Positions 17,001 to 25,794 of a stretch of DNA of 64,000 bases are shown one piece after another. Position 1 is the stretch's first letter. Each line of letters begins with the position of its first letter. The translations under genes and the position numbers were made by a program. The notes under the pieces were generated by a model that saw only the letters and a list, made by a program, of their open reading frames with translations, ran no database searches and was not told the origin of the DNA. The stretch is from Lentihominibacter butyricus (GTDB taxonomy: Bacteria; Bacillota; Clostridia; Peptostreptococcales; Anaerovoracaceae): NCBI RefSeq assembly GCF_025567305.1, contig NZ_JAOQJP010000002.1, positions 62,001 to 126,000 on the forward strand. Direction: 5' to 3'.

Positions 17001-20000
17001 TTATCCCCTTCTTCACGCTGTCCTTCGCATCAGCCGGAACGTTTTCCTTTACACGGAATCTGTACGTGCCGACCTTATTGAATGTGACGGATGCTGCGTC
17101 TGCCGATTCAGTCTTCTGCCTTCCGAATGCAAAGGCTGCAGCGCTGCTTTCGTCTGCCGCTCCTGCATTCGCCTCGAGCGAAGTCAGCGCTTTATCAGCG
17201 TCTGTTCCGTCCTGAACGAAGTATACGCTGTCGTCAGCAAGAGCTGCCTTCGTGGCATTATCAGCCGCCTCGAGACTGAACGAGAATTCATCAGCTTCCA
17301 TGTCCCTGCCTTCAAGAGTCTTGCTGCCCTTTATCACTGCCGTTACCGGATCTGCCGAATAACTATTGTTGAACCAGAGACGATATACGCCAGGCTCTAT
17401 TTCATAAAGGTAATCGCTCGTATCCTCATTGGTTTTAGTGATCGGCCATACGCACTCTTCATCTTCAAAGTACTCTATGCTCGTTTCAAGTGCCTTTCCA
17501 CCGTTTGCCGTCACTTTGATGCGTGCGTAAAACTCATTCGGATCGTACTTCGTACCGTTCACAGTGTAGTCATTATCTTCAGAAGCGCCTTTCGGCATCA
17601 CTTCTGTAAGCTTGTACACGTAGGCATTGCCCGCATCGCCTGTTCCAAAGGTTATCGTCGGGAAGCTGACGCTGCCGCCTATCGTATTGCCGACCGTTAC
17701 CGAATCATCACCGCGGTCATCAGGATTTCCCGGAAGCGGAGCGCTGCTCGCATTTTCCCCGACAGCCTGCAGCTTGAATCTGAACTGGTCATGGGTCATC
17801 GCATCCGAACCCGTCTCATTTTCATACGTTTTGTGGATACGTATGTCCATATACCCGTGATTATCTTTATATGTATTTGTAAATGTCGCCTTATCAAATG
17901 ATTCAGGATCACCGTTTGACGGGATATCCACTCCGCCGTCATTTATCTCGCGAGTGATCTCCGACGATGCGAAAAGTCTGCCCTTTCCATCATCCGTGAC
18001 TGTCACGACCACGTCATAAACTGCCTCTGAATATCGGACAGACGCCTCATCTCCGATGATTTCCTTTACAGTATAAATGTACGTTCCGGCATTAGTGAAT
18101 GTCAGATCCTTAAATGAGCCTGTGCCGCTGACATATCCTTTTGAGTCCGCTTTCGAGCCATGCTCTGAGATCCTCTCAGTGGCAGTCCTCCTGCCCTCGC
18201 TGTCGAGCGCCGATCCCTCCGGCATAGTCTCATTGACATCACCTGATCCGGTATTCCCGATCGCCGTAAGACGGATGTCAAATGATGCCTTTTCAAATGC
18301 TTCATCATTCCATGCATTGAACTTCTTTTCTACCGGTATGCTCAGCGTCGCAGCTTCAGGCGAGTACGTGTTGTTGTATGCAGCGGTGCTCTTCCGCTTG
18401 CTGCCGTCATCAGCCGGCTGCGGCACTGTGCCCGTCACAGTCTTCTTGTCCATGTACGCTGCGCCGTCCTTTGAACTGCTGACATTCCAGTAGTCTGCAG
18501 CTTTTTCCACGACTTCGTACTCTGCGCCTGCCGGCAGATCCTGTATCAGTATGCTCTGACCGGTCTTGAGAGTCAGCACAGCCTTTCCGTCAGTGTCAAA
18601 TGTTACGGTCTGCGCTTTGTCATCTGAGCCGGAGCTCTTTATCACACATGCAAAGTCGCCCGAAACCGGCTTCTTTGTCTCTGTACCGTCGCCGTTCTTT
18701 ACTGTTTCGTAAAGCTTTACATCGAACTTGAATTCTTCGTCTTCGAATTTATTATCGCTGCTGTCGTTCGTGACTTTCTTTGAAATCTCCAGATCGCCGA
18801 TCGTCTCATCTTTTACCATCACCATGGTCTCGAGAATGAGCAGGTGTGCCAGATTGGTATCTCCCAGGTCGGTTTTCTCCGCTTTGCTGCTTCCCGAATC
18901 GTGTTCAGGGCACTGCTGCATGAGAAGTAACGGCCATCCTGTATCCGTAATGAAAAAGTCAGCGTGCTGCCAGAACTCATCCATGCTGCCGTCTTTATTT
19001 CGGACTTTGTAACGCCCTGCATGACTCTCCTCTCCGACCTTGGTATATTTTATATGGAGCGGTTCATCATGTATTATCTTCGGATCCTTCCATGAACCGT
19101 CACCTGCCGGTTCGCTCTCCGATACTCTGAGATTTAACTTCATATCAGTCAGCGTCGTGTCGATATCATTGTTGTTTGCGAACTGCTCCATGCTATTCAG
19201 AAGAGTCCCCAGGCCTCCGCGGCCTACATAGATGCCGTCGTCTTTTTCTCCCGCATCTGCAAATACTCCGTCATCGTTCACCACGACTTTGGTGAGCTCG
19301 TCCCTTATTTTGTAGCCGCTCGGTGCACTTGCCTCCTTGAGGTAATACGTGCCGTTTTCCAGCTTTTTGAAAACCGCTGTTCCGTACAGGCTCTCAGAGC
19401 CGTACAGGTTTATGACATCACGCGTCGTCTGTTCCTGCACCGGCACGGCACCGTCCCTAAGCTTCACATCTCCGCGCAGCCTGCTGAGCAGCGTCGTCTG
19501 ATCTTCACTGTAAAGCGCAAACTTGACGCCGCTGACGGAGTGTTCCTGGCTGTTGAAAGTAGTCGAATATTCGTCAAACTTCCTCACGTACAGATCGTTT
19601 CTTATGTCTGTCGCCACCAGCCTTACCGCATACTGATACTCGAACCCGCGCACATTGCTGTTCTGTGACATGATGCCCGTGTCCAGCCGCACCGTATTAC
19701 TCGAGTCGGCACTGTTTATATCGCCTGTGGTGTAATAAAACAATATGGAATATTTGGCTTTTTCCTGAAGAGCTGCTGCCAGTTCTTCCACCGAACTGCC
19801 TTTGTTATCCGCTATGATCACCTTTGAATACGTCATTATATCGCCAGGAAGCTCGTCCAGCGTAGTTTCGTACGCACCCATTGAATTCAGCTTCAGCTCA
19901 TACCTGTTTCCTTCAAGAGCGCCCTCGATGGTATCAGCTTCATGCAGCTGCCATCCATCGAGGACCGATCCGCTCACCGATGACCAGTTGCTGTCGTCTC

Positions 20001-21561
20001 CGAAATCTGCTTTCATATCGTTTCGCTTGTAAACTATCGCGAAAATCGATCCCTGCTTCAGTGAACCGTCTGAGTTCATCTCTATCTGATTGCCGAAACG
20101 ATCGTACATATATGTAGGCGCCGTTGCCATGATACGAGGGTTGGCCTGTATGCCCGACTCCCACATATTCTCCGTAGTGACCGCACCTGTCTTCGGATCG
20201 TACTGCAGCCAGACATCCTCGGCTTTTTTGTAGCCTGCGGGAGCTTTCGTTTCCTTTAATATATAATATGGCCCTTTATTTTTCTTGTATAACTCCTCAA
20301 AGTTTATCGTCGCTCCGTCTGCCGCTTTCAGCTTCAGGCTTCCGTTGATATCGGTAGTTCCCGTGCAGATGCTTTCGCCTTTCGCGCTGTACTTGATCTT
20401 GCCGTCGTTTTCTGTGCGATCTGCCTCGTAAAGGCTGAAAGTCGCACCTTCAAGAGGATTTTCATACTGATCGACTTTAGCCGCCTCGTTGTCAGGCATC
20501 AGCTTCAGGTTGAACTTCAGAGACATGTTCGACGCATAGTTTCCTCGTTCAAGATAGAAAAACTTGAGTGTATGATATGTGCCGCCCGCAAAAGTGTTGC
20601 CGGACCAGTCGATGTCTCCGGCTTTTCCTGCCTCCTCGAACTTCGCCTTTATCGTCCCGTCGCTTTCACCGTTTATAGCGACTGCACCTGTACTGAAATT
20701 TATATTGAGGTCTGCCTTGTCATGGATACCGCCGAGGTCCCCTACCAGGACATCATCTATAAATACCCATACATCGTCATCACCGCTGAATTCATAAGTT
20801 ATATCCTGTCCGCGCGTAGTCTTGCCGTCTGCAGGATGCAGGAAATGCGTGCTCATAGTGAGACCGAACCAGTGATTCACATTGCTGCTGTCTGCTCTGA
20901 CGCCTGTGTTGGCCACGAGCTGTCCGCTGCTTTCATTAAACACTTTAGATGCGCTGTCGAACGGAAAGAACTGTCCGATCTTGCTCGAGCTCGACGACTC
21001 CTTCACTGCAGGTTTGTCGTAGAGCTTCATCGAATTTGTCTTTTCGTCGTACGAGGCGAAGTTCTTTGTGGAGTCATAATAGTAGTAGCCGTCGTCATCG
21101 ACCTGCATCAGCCCTTCTACATTATTATATGCTTTTTTACCTTCCACTTTTGTATCGTCGAACAGATATGCCAGCGACTCCGAATAGAATATCCATGACC
21201 CGAAATCCGGGGCAAGACTCGGATATCCGCTGCTGTCAAGAGTCTTGTCGAGCATACCTGAGTGCGGGGCTTTGCCGCCTGTCCATCCATTGAATCCGTC
21301 TCCCTGACCGTTGGAGAACTTCAGGCTGTGGCTCTTGTTTATTCCTCCGCTCGAATTATTGTTAGAAGTGCCGTGATCCGGCGAGCTCTGTTCATTGACC
21401 CAGTAGTCAAATAAAGAAATAACTGTGCCCTGCGGAGTTTTCCCCTGCACGGTATGATCGTCCACCGCGGCAAAAACATCAGCTGTGCCAGCAATAAAAG
21501 TCACTGTAAAAATAATCGCAGCATACAGTATTGCGGCAGCTTTCCCTCTCCAAAACAACAT
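14023..21561 (-). CDS. Giant wall-anchored adhesin: fibro-slime domain, SpaA-like domains and about ten isopeptide-pilin modules
   Basis: 2512 residues. Residues 1-31 are a signal peptide. About 40-355 form a fibro-slime/PA14-like domain (DDDVWVFIDDVLVGDLGG). SpaA-like collagen-binding-B folds follow near 360-460 (NPLEGATFSLYEADR, ILKETKAPAGY) and 660-780 (GVKFALYSEDQ, LKEASAPSGY). From about 940 to 2470 come roughly ten modules of the Spy0128/FctA isopeptide type, several opening with KTL.GRDM..GEF.F and most closing with F.N.Y, where Lys and Asn would cross-link internally. The C-terminus has HTNTGDST, a hydrophobic helix and RRKSRK, a sorting-signal layout lacking canonical LPxTG. No sortase gene is in the window. 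The ATG follows GAGGAGG by nine bases. It probably projects from the cell wall as an adhesin. Confidence 0.92.
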   Translation of the reverse strand: MLFWRGKAAAILYAAIIFTVTFIAGTADVFAAVDDHTVQGKTPQGTVISLFDYWVNEQSSPDHGTSNNNSSGGINKSHSLKFSNGQGDGFNGWTGGKAPHSGMLDKTLDSSGYPSLAPDFGSWIFYSESLAYLFDDTKVEGKKAYNNVEGLMQVDDDGYYYYDSTKNFASYDEKTNSMKLYDKPAVKESSSSSKIGQFFPFDSASKVFNESSGQLVANTGVRADSSNVNHWFGLTMSTHFLHPADGKTTRGQDITYEFSGDDDVWVFIDDVLVGDLGGIHDKADLNINFSTGAVAINGESDGTIKAKFEEAGKAGDIDWSGNTFAGGTYHTLKFFYLERGNYASNMSLKFNLKLMPDNEAAKVDQYENPLEGATFSLYEADRTENDGKIKYSAKGESICTGTTDINGSLKLKAADGATINFEELYKKNKGPYYILKETKAPAGYKKAEDVWLQYDPKTGAVTTENMWESGIQANPRIMATAPTYMYDRFGNQIEMNSDGSLKQGSIFAIVYKRNDMKADFGDDSNWSSVSGSVLDGWQLHEADTIEGALEGNRYELKLNSMGAYETTLDELPGDIMTYSKVIIADNKGSSVEELAAALQEKAKYSILFYYTTGDINSADSSNTVRLDTGIMSQNSNVRGFEYQYAVRLVATDIRNDLYVRKFDEYSTTFNSQEHSVSGVKFALYSEDQTTLLSRLRGDVKLRDGAVPVQEQTTRDVINLYGSESLYGTAVFKKLENGTYYLKEASAPSGYKIRDELTKVVVNDDGVFADAGEKDDGIYVGRGGLGTLLNSMEQFANNNDIDTTLTDMKLNLRVSESEPAGDGSWKDPKIIHDEPLHIKYTKVGEESHAGRYKVRNKDGSMDEFWQHADFFITDTGWPLLLMQQCPEHDSGSSKAEKTDLGDTNLAHLLILETMVMVKDETIGDLEISKKVTNDSSDNKFEDEEFKFDVKLYETVKNGDGTETKKPVSGDFACVIKSSGSDDKAQTVTFDTDGKAVLTLKTGQSILIQDLPAGAEYEVVEKAADYWNVSSSKDGAAYMDKKTVTGTVPQPADDGSKRKSTAAYNNTYSPEAATLSIPVEKKFNAWNDEAFEKASFDIRLTAIGNTGSGDVNETMPEGSALDSEGRRTATERISEHGSKADSKGYVSGTGSFKDLTFTNAGTYIYTVKEIIGDEASVRYSEAVYDVVVTVTDDGKGRLFASSEITREINDGGVDIPSNGDPESFDKATFTNTYKDNHGYMDIRIHKTYENETGSDAMTHDQFRFKLQAVGENASSAPLPGNPDDRGDDSVTVGNTIGGSVSFPTITFGTGDAGNAYVYKLTEVMPKGASEDNDYTVNGTKYDPNEFYARIKVTANGGKALETSIEYFEDEECVWPITKTNEDTSDYLYEIEPGVYRLWFNNSYSADPVTAVIKGSKTLEGRDMEADEFSFSLEAADNATKAALADDSVYFVQDGTDADKALTSLEANAGAADESSAAAFAFGRQKTESADAASVTFNKVGTYRFRVKENVPADAKDSVKKGITYDDNISTVTVTVTDKDDDGNKTGRLKAQVSYDNSGHEETGLAKFVNKYKESGSYDITGVKTIEGRDFAEGDSFTFAITPDGSAPYPVDENGEEVKEVTIKPSSGNSADLDFGKVKFSKAGVTYKYTLREKIPADADNNVKDGVTYDTTSYELTLTSSASDPRDGKLAISSSLKAKAGGADAVNADTVSWTNSYSAAGSMKLEGTKTLRGRDWKEGDSFTFTLWAAADNEELLAAVPNDSYHVEGDKAVFGVVTADYEDAKGQQTVTLDFDSIRFTKDSAGEPYEFFITETVPGRSEVKGIVYDSEPHRIPVYVTDDGKGSLAAEVAKDSITNLDFYNTYSSSVIYSDQAGIVITKTLDGRDMEDGQFTFIVKALDNEDGNTTADDAAYKLGFGREQTEKEFKSTAALDGQSCTIDVLDGTAVKFTQNDGGKTFSYEISEQNDGKSGYSYDGHTYRVDIKVTDDGEGVLSAQTTVKDKAAGKQIDRTSVSSRAAGDRKIAKVPFANTYEASGELNGDGAVKIAADKTLTGRDMKDGEFRFHITNAEDKAEQKTVIAEGTNAAAEAGKAGAVEFGRITYTTKQLKKDVEDGLAVKKDGKYVYQYLVSEVTDKLPAGVSPVKSSFGILVTVSDNGDGTLKTEVTYPDGSDKLAFENEYDTNKASIPVTGLKLLENEHEGLVLTPADITGRFTFTLTGVETTQGVVESAAPVPVLDGREMTEAVNGATGEIDFGRIVLQASDFEGVEPDENGMRTRTFRYTITESGSFAGVTNDSNVSRDVNVTVKYSDSEKRFYVEDINEEEAFSFVNTYGIEDKTVDIGTMFRVDKILTGRDLKEGEFRFELLEMKDGEQSVIATGTNAAAEAGKAGSVDFGQITYSEPGEHDYVIREVVPAGGRDANTIFDTAGHSVHVSVKDNKDGTLSVTSSASEDDHIVFNNKQVKKDDPSKGDDPGANGGSHTNTGDSTPVGMIIAIMIAALCIIAVVIIISRRKSRK

Positions 21562-21695
21562 AACTTATGAACCTCCTCGTACCAGTCAGCATATCATTAA
21601 AAAAACGAATAAACATCTGCAGGTCTGTGATCATCGAGCTTTTATCACTGTCTGCTGTAATGACTTATCTGCATCATATTTATTACAGGCACTAA

Positions 21696-21704
21696 CCCCC
21701 CCCC
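21696..21704 (-). promoter_or_regulatory. Nine-base poly(G) tract in the 5' leader of the giant adhesin gene
   Basis: G9 on the gene strand, 134 bases before the start codon and about 85 bases after the predicted transcription start. It matches the tract at 4406-4414. Confidence 0.55.
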
Positions 21705-21791
21705 GATAAATACCGGCATTTTTTCAGACACTTATCTGCCCCGTACCAAAACAGTCCGGGGCAACGAGGAGTTATTATACTTGCGTTGTCA

Positions 21792-21820
21792 AGTATAGAC
21801 TTCAAGGTGACAAATGTCAA
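21792..21820 (-). promoter_or_regulatory. Sigma-A-like promoter of the giant adhesin gene
   Basis: On the - strand: TTGACA (21815-21820), a 17-base spacer and TATACT (21792-21797). This predicts a leader of about 225 bases that contains the G9 tract. Confidence 0.7.
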
Positions 21821-21858
21821 CCATTATACGGGGAATTTTTTCAGTATTTAGAAACCTT

Positions 21859-22116
21859 TTAAACTTTCTCTATCCTGAATATATTCATCACATCGGCGTC
21901 AGGGCAGCAGAACCTGAAGTCTCCTGTCTTGCATGGCGGGAGCGTGCCCCCGTACCTCAGGATGTCTATGTACGGGAACGCGACATGCATCACCATCGGA
22001 CATATGTCCCCCCTCTGCGTATCAAAGTCAAAGCTGTCACCTATCCTGTGTCCTCTGTGACATGGACATTCGCCTTTTTTGTCTACGAGCGTCAGCCTTA
22101 TCTGCGGTTTTTTCAT
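21859..22116 (-). CDS. Small conserved protein resembling the TIGR04076 family
   Basis: 85 residues from the ATG at 22114-22116, which has GGAGGA seven bases upstream. A 10-residue upstream extension is possible but lacks a ribosome site. The pattern is Lys-rich start, LTLVDKKGECPCHRGHRIGD, DICPMVMHVAFPYIDILRYGG and FCCPDADVMNIFRIE, with several conserved Cys and Gly. It recalls a family of small Cys-containing anaerobe proteins of unknown role. No membrane segment or signal is seen. It lies between the adhesin promoter and a convergent-free leftward amidohydrolase gene, with its own ribosome site. Confidence 0.75.
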   Translation of the reverse strand: MKKPQIRLTLVDKKGECPCHRGHRIGDSFDFDTQRGDICPMVMHVAFPYIDILRYGGTLPPCKTGDFRFCCPDADVMNIFRIEKV

Positions 22117-22209
22117 AAGAGTCCTCCTTCCAGATTTCATATGCATATATGCCGGCCGGAAACCGACATCGGGTCGTACTCCTGTGACGTTTCAAAAAAC
22201 AGAAACAGG

Positions 22210-22250
22210 AAAGCTTTTAGTGATATTATATCACCTGTACAGCTTTCCCG
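22210..22250 (-). terminator. Hairpin between amidohydrolase and small protein genes
   Basis: GGAAAGCT and AGCTTTCC are perfect arms around a loop of about 25 bases that itself contains GTGATATTATATCAC. It may end transcription of the amidohydrolase gene. Confidence 0.4.
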
Positions 22251-22309
22251 CTTCCGTAATGTTGATCGTTACTATATAAAAGCCTTACAATAGGAGCTTA
22301 TGGAGTCTC

Positions 22310-23935
22310 TTACTCTGCTTCATATATAACTTTGCCTTCGGATATCGTCTGCACGACTTTCACCTTGTAGATGTCTTCCGGCGGCACTTCGAATATATTC
22401 TTTTCGAGGATCACGAAATCTGCACATTTGCCGACTTCTACCGATCCTGTGATATCATCCATCCTCATCGAATATGCATTGCCCTTGGTGAATACTTCCA
22501 CCATGTCTTCAACGCTCATCCTTTCTTCCGGAGCAAGCACCAGCTCCATATCATTAGGATCTTCATCTATACCGACTCTGGTTGCACCGATCTGGATGCC
22601 TCTGAGCGGCGCCGGTATCGGAGTAACGTTGTAATCGCTGGCTCCTCCCAGTATGATTCCCGCATCCTGCATGCTCTTCATAGGATACTCATGATATGCC
22701 CTTTCTCCGAGGTAAGGCACTTCTATATCCTCGAAAAATCCTCTGTACTTGAAATGCCAGTACGGATTAGTCACGACTGCCACTTTGTGATCTGCAAGTC
22801 TGTGATAATCTGCCGGATCCACGATCTGCAGATGTGTTATCACAGGGCGTCTGTCTCGGTCAGGATCTGCAGTCTTTGCAGCATCTATCGCATCGAGTGT
22901 CATCGCTACTGCAGCATCGCCTATGGCATGCACATGTATGTCAAATCCGAGTTCGTCTACTTTTTTGCAGAATTCATTGAGATGCTCAGGCTCCCATATC
23001 GGATCGCCAGTATATGTCTCGCCCTCATACGGCTGCTTGAGGTATGCTGTCTTTCCTTCCACTACTCCGTCAGCGAAAATCTTCACCTGATCGATCTTGA
23101 ACATGTGAGAATCCACCGCGTCGCGGATCTTAGGGAAATCATCTATATGCTTGTATGAATCGATCTCCGAGCTCTTGAATGCACCTCTGAGCTTGCATAT
23201 CAGCTCGCCGTTCTCATTGAGCTCTTTGATGGCTGCGATCGCTTCCTCCTCCGGATCGAGCACCGGATCGAGTATCGCAGTCACGCCGTGCCTTGCAAGA
23301 TCTCTCTGGATCCAGTCAACGGCCTTCTTGTAGTGTTCTTTTGTAAATACAGGGCGTACCGAATCTATGAGCGCTATAGCAGCGAATTCTCTGAGTGTGC
23401 CGCCCGGTGTGCCGTCAGGCTCTCTCTCGATGACATTTCCTGCCGGTACAGTCGTATCCTTGTCTATACCGCAAAGCTCCAGCACGTGTGTATTCACCCA
23501 TACCGAATGCTTGTCATGCGACCACATCAGCATCGGTCTGTCGCTGCATATCTCGTCGAGGATCTTTCTCGACGGTCCTTCCGGACCGAAGAAAGGATTT
23601 TCCCAGCCTGCGCCTTCGTATACGGGAAGATCCGGATTGTCCGCTACGAATTTTTTGATCGTATCTATATAATACTGTGCATCTTCCGCTCCGAACAGCG
23701 AGATCTTGAAAAGGCTGTCTATAGCTCCCCATGTGACGTGTCCGTGAGCCTCTATGAAGCCCGGCAGCAGCATCTTTCCATCCAGATCGATCACCTCTGC
23801 AGCCTCGATACCTTTTGCATCTTCATTGCTGCCTACGAATGTGATCCTGCCGTCCTTTACAGCTACCGCTTCTGCCCAGCTCCTGCTGTCGTCAACTGTA
23901 TAGATCTGTCCGTTCTTGTATAAAACGTCGTTCAT
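22310..23935 (-). CDS. YtcJ-like amidohydrolase (Amidohydro_3 family)
   Basis: 541 residues, the usual length for YtcJ-like metal-dependent amidohydrolases. The N-terminal small beta domain (VLYKNGQIYTVD, VAVKDGRITFVG) leads to the first metal motif, LPGFIEAHGHV (residues about 57-67). Later come DIHVHAIGDAA and THLQIVDP, with the C-terminal LEVGKCADFVILE-like closing strand. The family hydrolyses C-N bonds in amides, ureas or related ring compounds. The substrate cannot be read from sequence. A GPH-type transporter gene lies 65 bases upstream on the same strand, which suggests uptake and breakdown of one compound. No signal peptide, so cytoplasmic. Confidence 0.9.
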   Translation of the reverse strand: MNDVLYKNGQIYTVDDSRSWAEAVAVKDGRITFVGSNEDAKGIEAAEVIDLDGKMLLPGFIEAHGHVTWGAIDSLFKISLFGAEDAQYYIDTIKKFVADNPDLPVYEGAGWENPFFGPEGPSRKILDEICSDRPMLMWSHDKHSVWVNTHVLELCGIDKDTTVPAGNVIEREPDGTPGGTLREFAAIALIDSVRPVFTKEHYKKAVDWIQRDLARHGVTAILDPVLDPEEEAIAAIKELNENGELICKLRGAFKSSEIDSYKHIDDFPKIRDAVDSHMFKIDQVKIFADGVVEGKTAYLKQPYEGETYTGDPIWEPEHLNEFCKKVDELGFDIHVHAIGDAAVAMTLDAIDAAKTADPDRDRRPVITHLQIVDPADYHRLADHKVAVVTNPYWHFKYRGFFEDIEVPYLGERAYHEYPMKSMQDAGIILGGASDYNVTPIPAPLRGIQIGATRVGIDEDPNDMELVLAPEERMSVEDMVEVFTKGNAYSMRMDDITGSVEVGKCADFVILEKNIFEVPPEDIYKVKVVQTISEGKVIYEAE

Positions 23936-24000
23936 CTGTTATCCTCCATACAAATTTCTCTTAATGTCCAGCGGGGTCATTGCAACATCCCGCAAAGCTG

Positions 24001-25446
24001 CTATCTGTACTTTTTATTAAGCACGTGTGCAAAACCTTCTGTGTTGTATGCTTTTCCTGCACGCTTGTTCTCCAGCTGTGCATAAAGCTTTTTGTATACG
24101 TCCTTCTTGAGTGGGTACAGGATTATGATGATAGCACTCAGTACGAAGAAGATTCCTGCCGCCGCACAGATCATTGTCTGTATAGCGTTGAGTACGTGTT
24201 CAGGGTTGTTAGCTCCGAGAGTTTCATCGTAACCTACTTTTTCAAGCACTGCGCCGATGCTTGCTGCTGCTATCGCATATCCGCCCTTCTGGCAGAAGAG
24301 GAAGAATGACATCATAGTTCCTTCTCTTCTCTTTCCTGACTGGAATTCGTCTACTTCTATCGAGTCATACATGAGCGGTATATTTATCGACCAGTATGCC
24401 GATGATCCGATCACGTAGAATACACAGAACAGGCATGCTATACCCATCGAGTTCACGTTTACGAAGTTGAACACTATCATAGCGATACCCGAGAACATCA
24501 CCAGTACAGTGTAGACCTTTGCCTTGTCGTACTTTTCGATGACTTTCATGAGGATCGTGATTACGATTATGCCTCCGAAGGAGATTATCGAAGTACAGAT
24601 AGTCATTCTCATTTCTGAAAGTCCCACTACATAAAGCAGGAAGTATACCATAGTTGTCAGGAACAGGCAGTATCCTATTCTGAACATCAGTGATGAAAGT
24701 GTTGCCATCAGGTACGGCTTGATGCTGAGTACTGCTGCTGCATCCTTGAAGAAGCTTGTTTTTTCCACCTGGTCTTCATCTTCAAAGTCGATCTCGATGC
24801 CTTTCGTCGAAAGGAATACCACGATCAGAGTAGCTACGCACAGGCAGCCTTCGAGCCATGCTGTGTAGTGCCATGCCTGATAGTCTGTGCATCCGCCTGA
24901 TTTGAAGAATGATACGAACATGGTAGGTGCTACAGTTGAGAAGAATACTCCTATGTACTGTATGATCTGAGCGAGCATTCTGATCTTTGTTCTCTCTTCG
25001 TTGTCGCCTGTCATCGATGCTCCCATCGAATAGTAAGGTATGCTGAAGCAGCTGTATGACAGCCAGAACAGCAGCGTCATGCACAGGAAGTAAATGTTTG
25101 TAGCTCCTGATGAAAGTCCGCTGATCTTAGTGAACAGAAGCAGATATGAAACGAATAACGGTATGATAGCGATGAGAAGCCATGTTCTCTTCTTGCCGAA
25201 TCTCGTTCTCGTTCTGTCTGACAGATTTCCTACTATAGGATCCGAGAACATGTTCCATATAACACCGATCGTAAGGATCGCGCCTGCCCATGCAGGGCTC
25301 ACTCCTGTGAAGTTCGTAAGGAAGAACAGCAGGAATGCTGCTACGAAATCGTAAGCAAGCGTATCTGTCGCTCCACCTATCGAATAGCCTATTTTCTTTG
25401 CGAAAGAAACTTTATTAGGCACCTGGTTCAAATTGTTAGCCTCCAT
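24001..25446 (-). CDS. GPH/MFS_2-type sodium- or proton-coupled symporter
   Basis: 481 residues with about 12 hydrophobic helices. The family signature follows helix 2: NMFSDPIVGNLSDRTRTRFGKKR. The N-terminal block (KIGYSIGGATDTLAYDFVAAFLLFFLT) is typical of the glycoside-pentoside-hexuronide branch. The ATG at 25444-25446 has AGGAGG ten bases upstream. It precedes the amidohydrolase gene and is probably co-transcribed with it, so its substrate may not be a sugar. A second GPH-type transporter lies at 26904-28268. Confidence 0.9.
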   Translation of the reverse strand: MEANNLNQVPNKVSFAKKIGYSIGGATDTLAYDFVAAFLLFFLTNFTGVSPAWAGAILTIGVIWNMFSDPIVGNLSDRTRTRFGKKRTWLLIAIIPLFVSYLLLFTKISGLSSGATNIYFLCMTLLFWLSYSCFSIPYYSMGASMTGDNEERTKIRMLAQIIQYIGVFFSTVAPTMFVSFFKSGGCTDYQAWHYTAWLEGCLCVATLIVVFLSTKGIEIDFEDEDQVEKTSFFKDAAAVLSIKPYLMATLSSLMFRIGYCLFLTTMVYFLLYVVGLSEMRMTICTSIISFGGIIVITILMKVIEKYDKAKVYTVLVMFSGIAMIVFNFVNVNSMGIACLFCVFYVIGSSAYWSINIPLMYDSIEVDEFQSGKRREGTMMSFFLFCQKGGYAIAAASIGAVLEKVGYDETLGANNPEHVLNAIQTMICAAAGIFFVLSAIIIILYPLKKDVYKKLYAQLENKRAGKAYNTEGFAHVLNKKYR

Positions 25447-25512
25447 AAAATTGACCTCCTAAAACTCCTGATTAAAAAAATGAATGATTTCTGCGATATT
25501 TTACCGCCAACA

Positions 25513-25531
25513 TTAACTTTCGTTAAGTATA
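25513..25531 (-). promoter_or_regulatory. Possible -10 box and overlapping operator of the transporter gene
   Basis: On the - strand TATACT (25526-25531) is followed at once by the inverted repeat TTAAC-N4-GTTAA (25513-25526). A -35 box is weak. The repeat is placed where a repressor could block the start. Confidence 0.4.
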
Positions 25532-25759
25532 CACAACAGCATATGGTGTAAAAATACTTTAGTTGCTTGGTTACTTGTCTTTTTTAAATTTTCTGTCTTT
25601 TCTCGAAGCCGGTACATTTATTTTTGTGCATGTTGGTGCCCGGCAAAAAATAGTATACGTAACAACTCGCACACGACCTTAAACCTGTGATTTCAGGCGT
25701 TTTGAATGCAACAGACGATTTCAAGACCGGCATATTTTATCGAAATTTTCATAATTTTC

Positions 25760-25788
25760 TTGACATATCTTCCTCTGCACGCTAAAAT
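25760..25788 (+). promoter_or_regulatory. Consensus sigma-A-like promoter for a putative RNA
   Basis: TTGACA (25760-25765), a 17-base spacer and TAAAAT (25783-25788). No open frame of note follows before the terminator at 25984. Confidence 0.7.
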
Positions 25789-25794
25789 CAGTAT

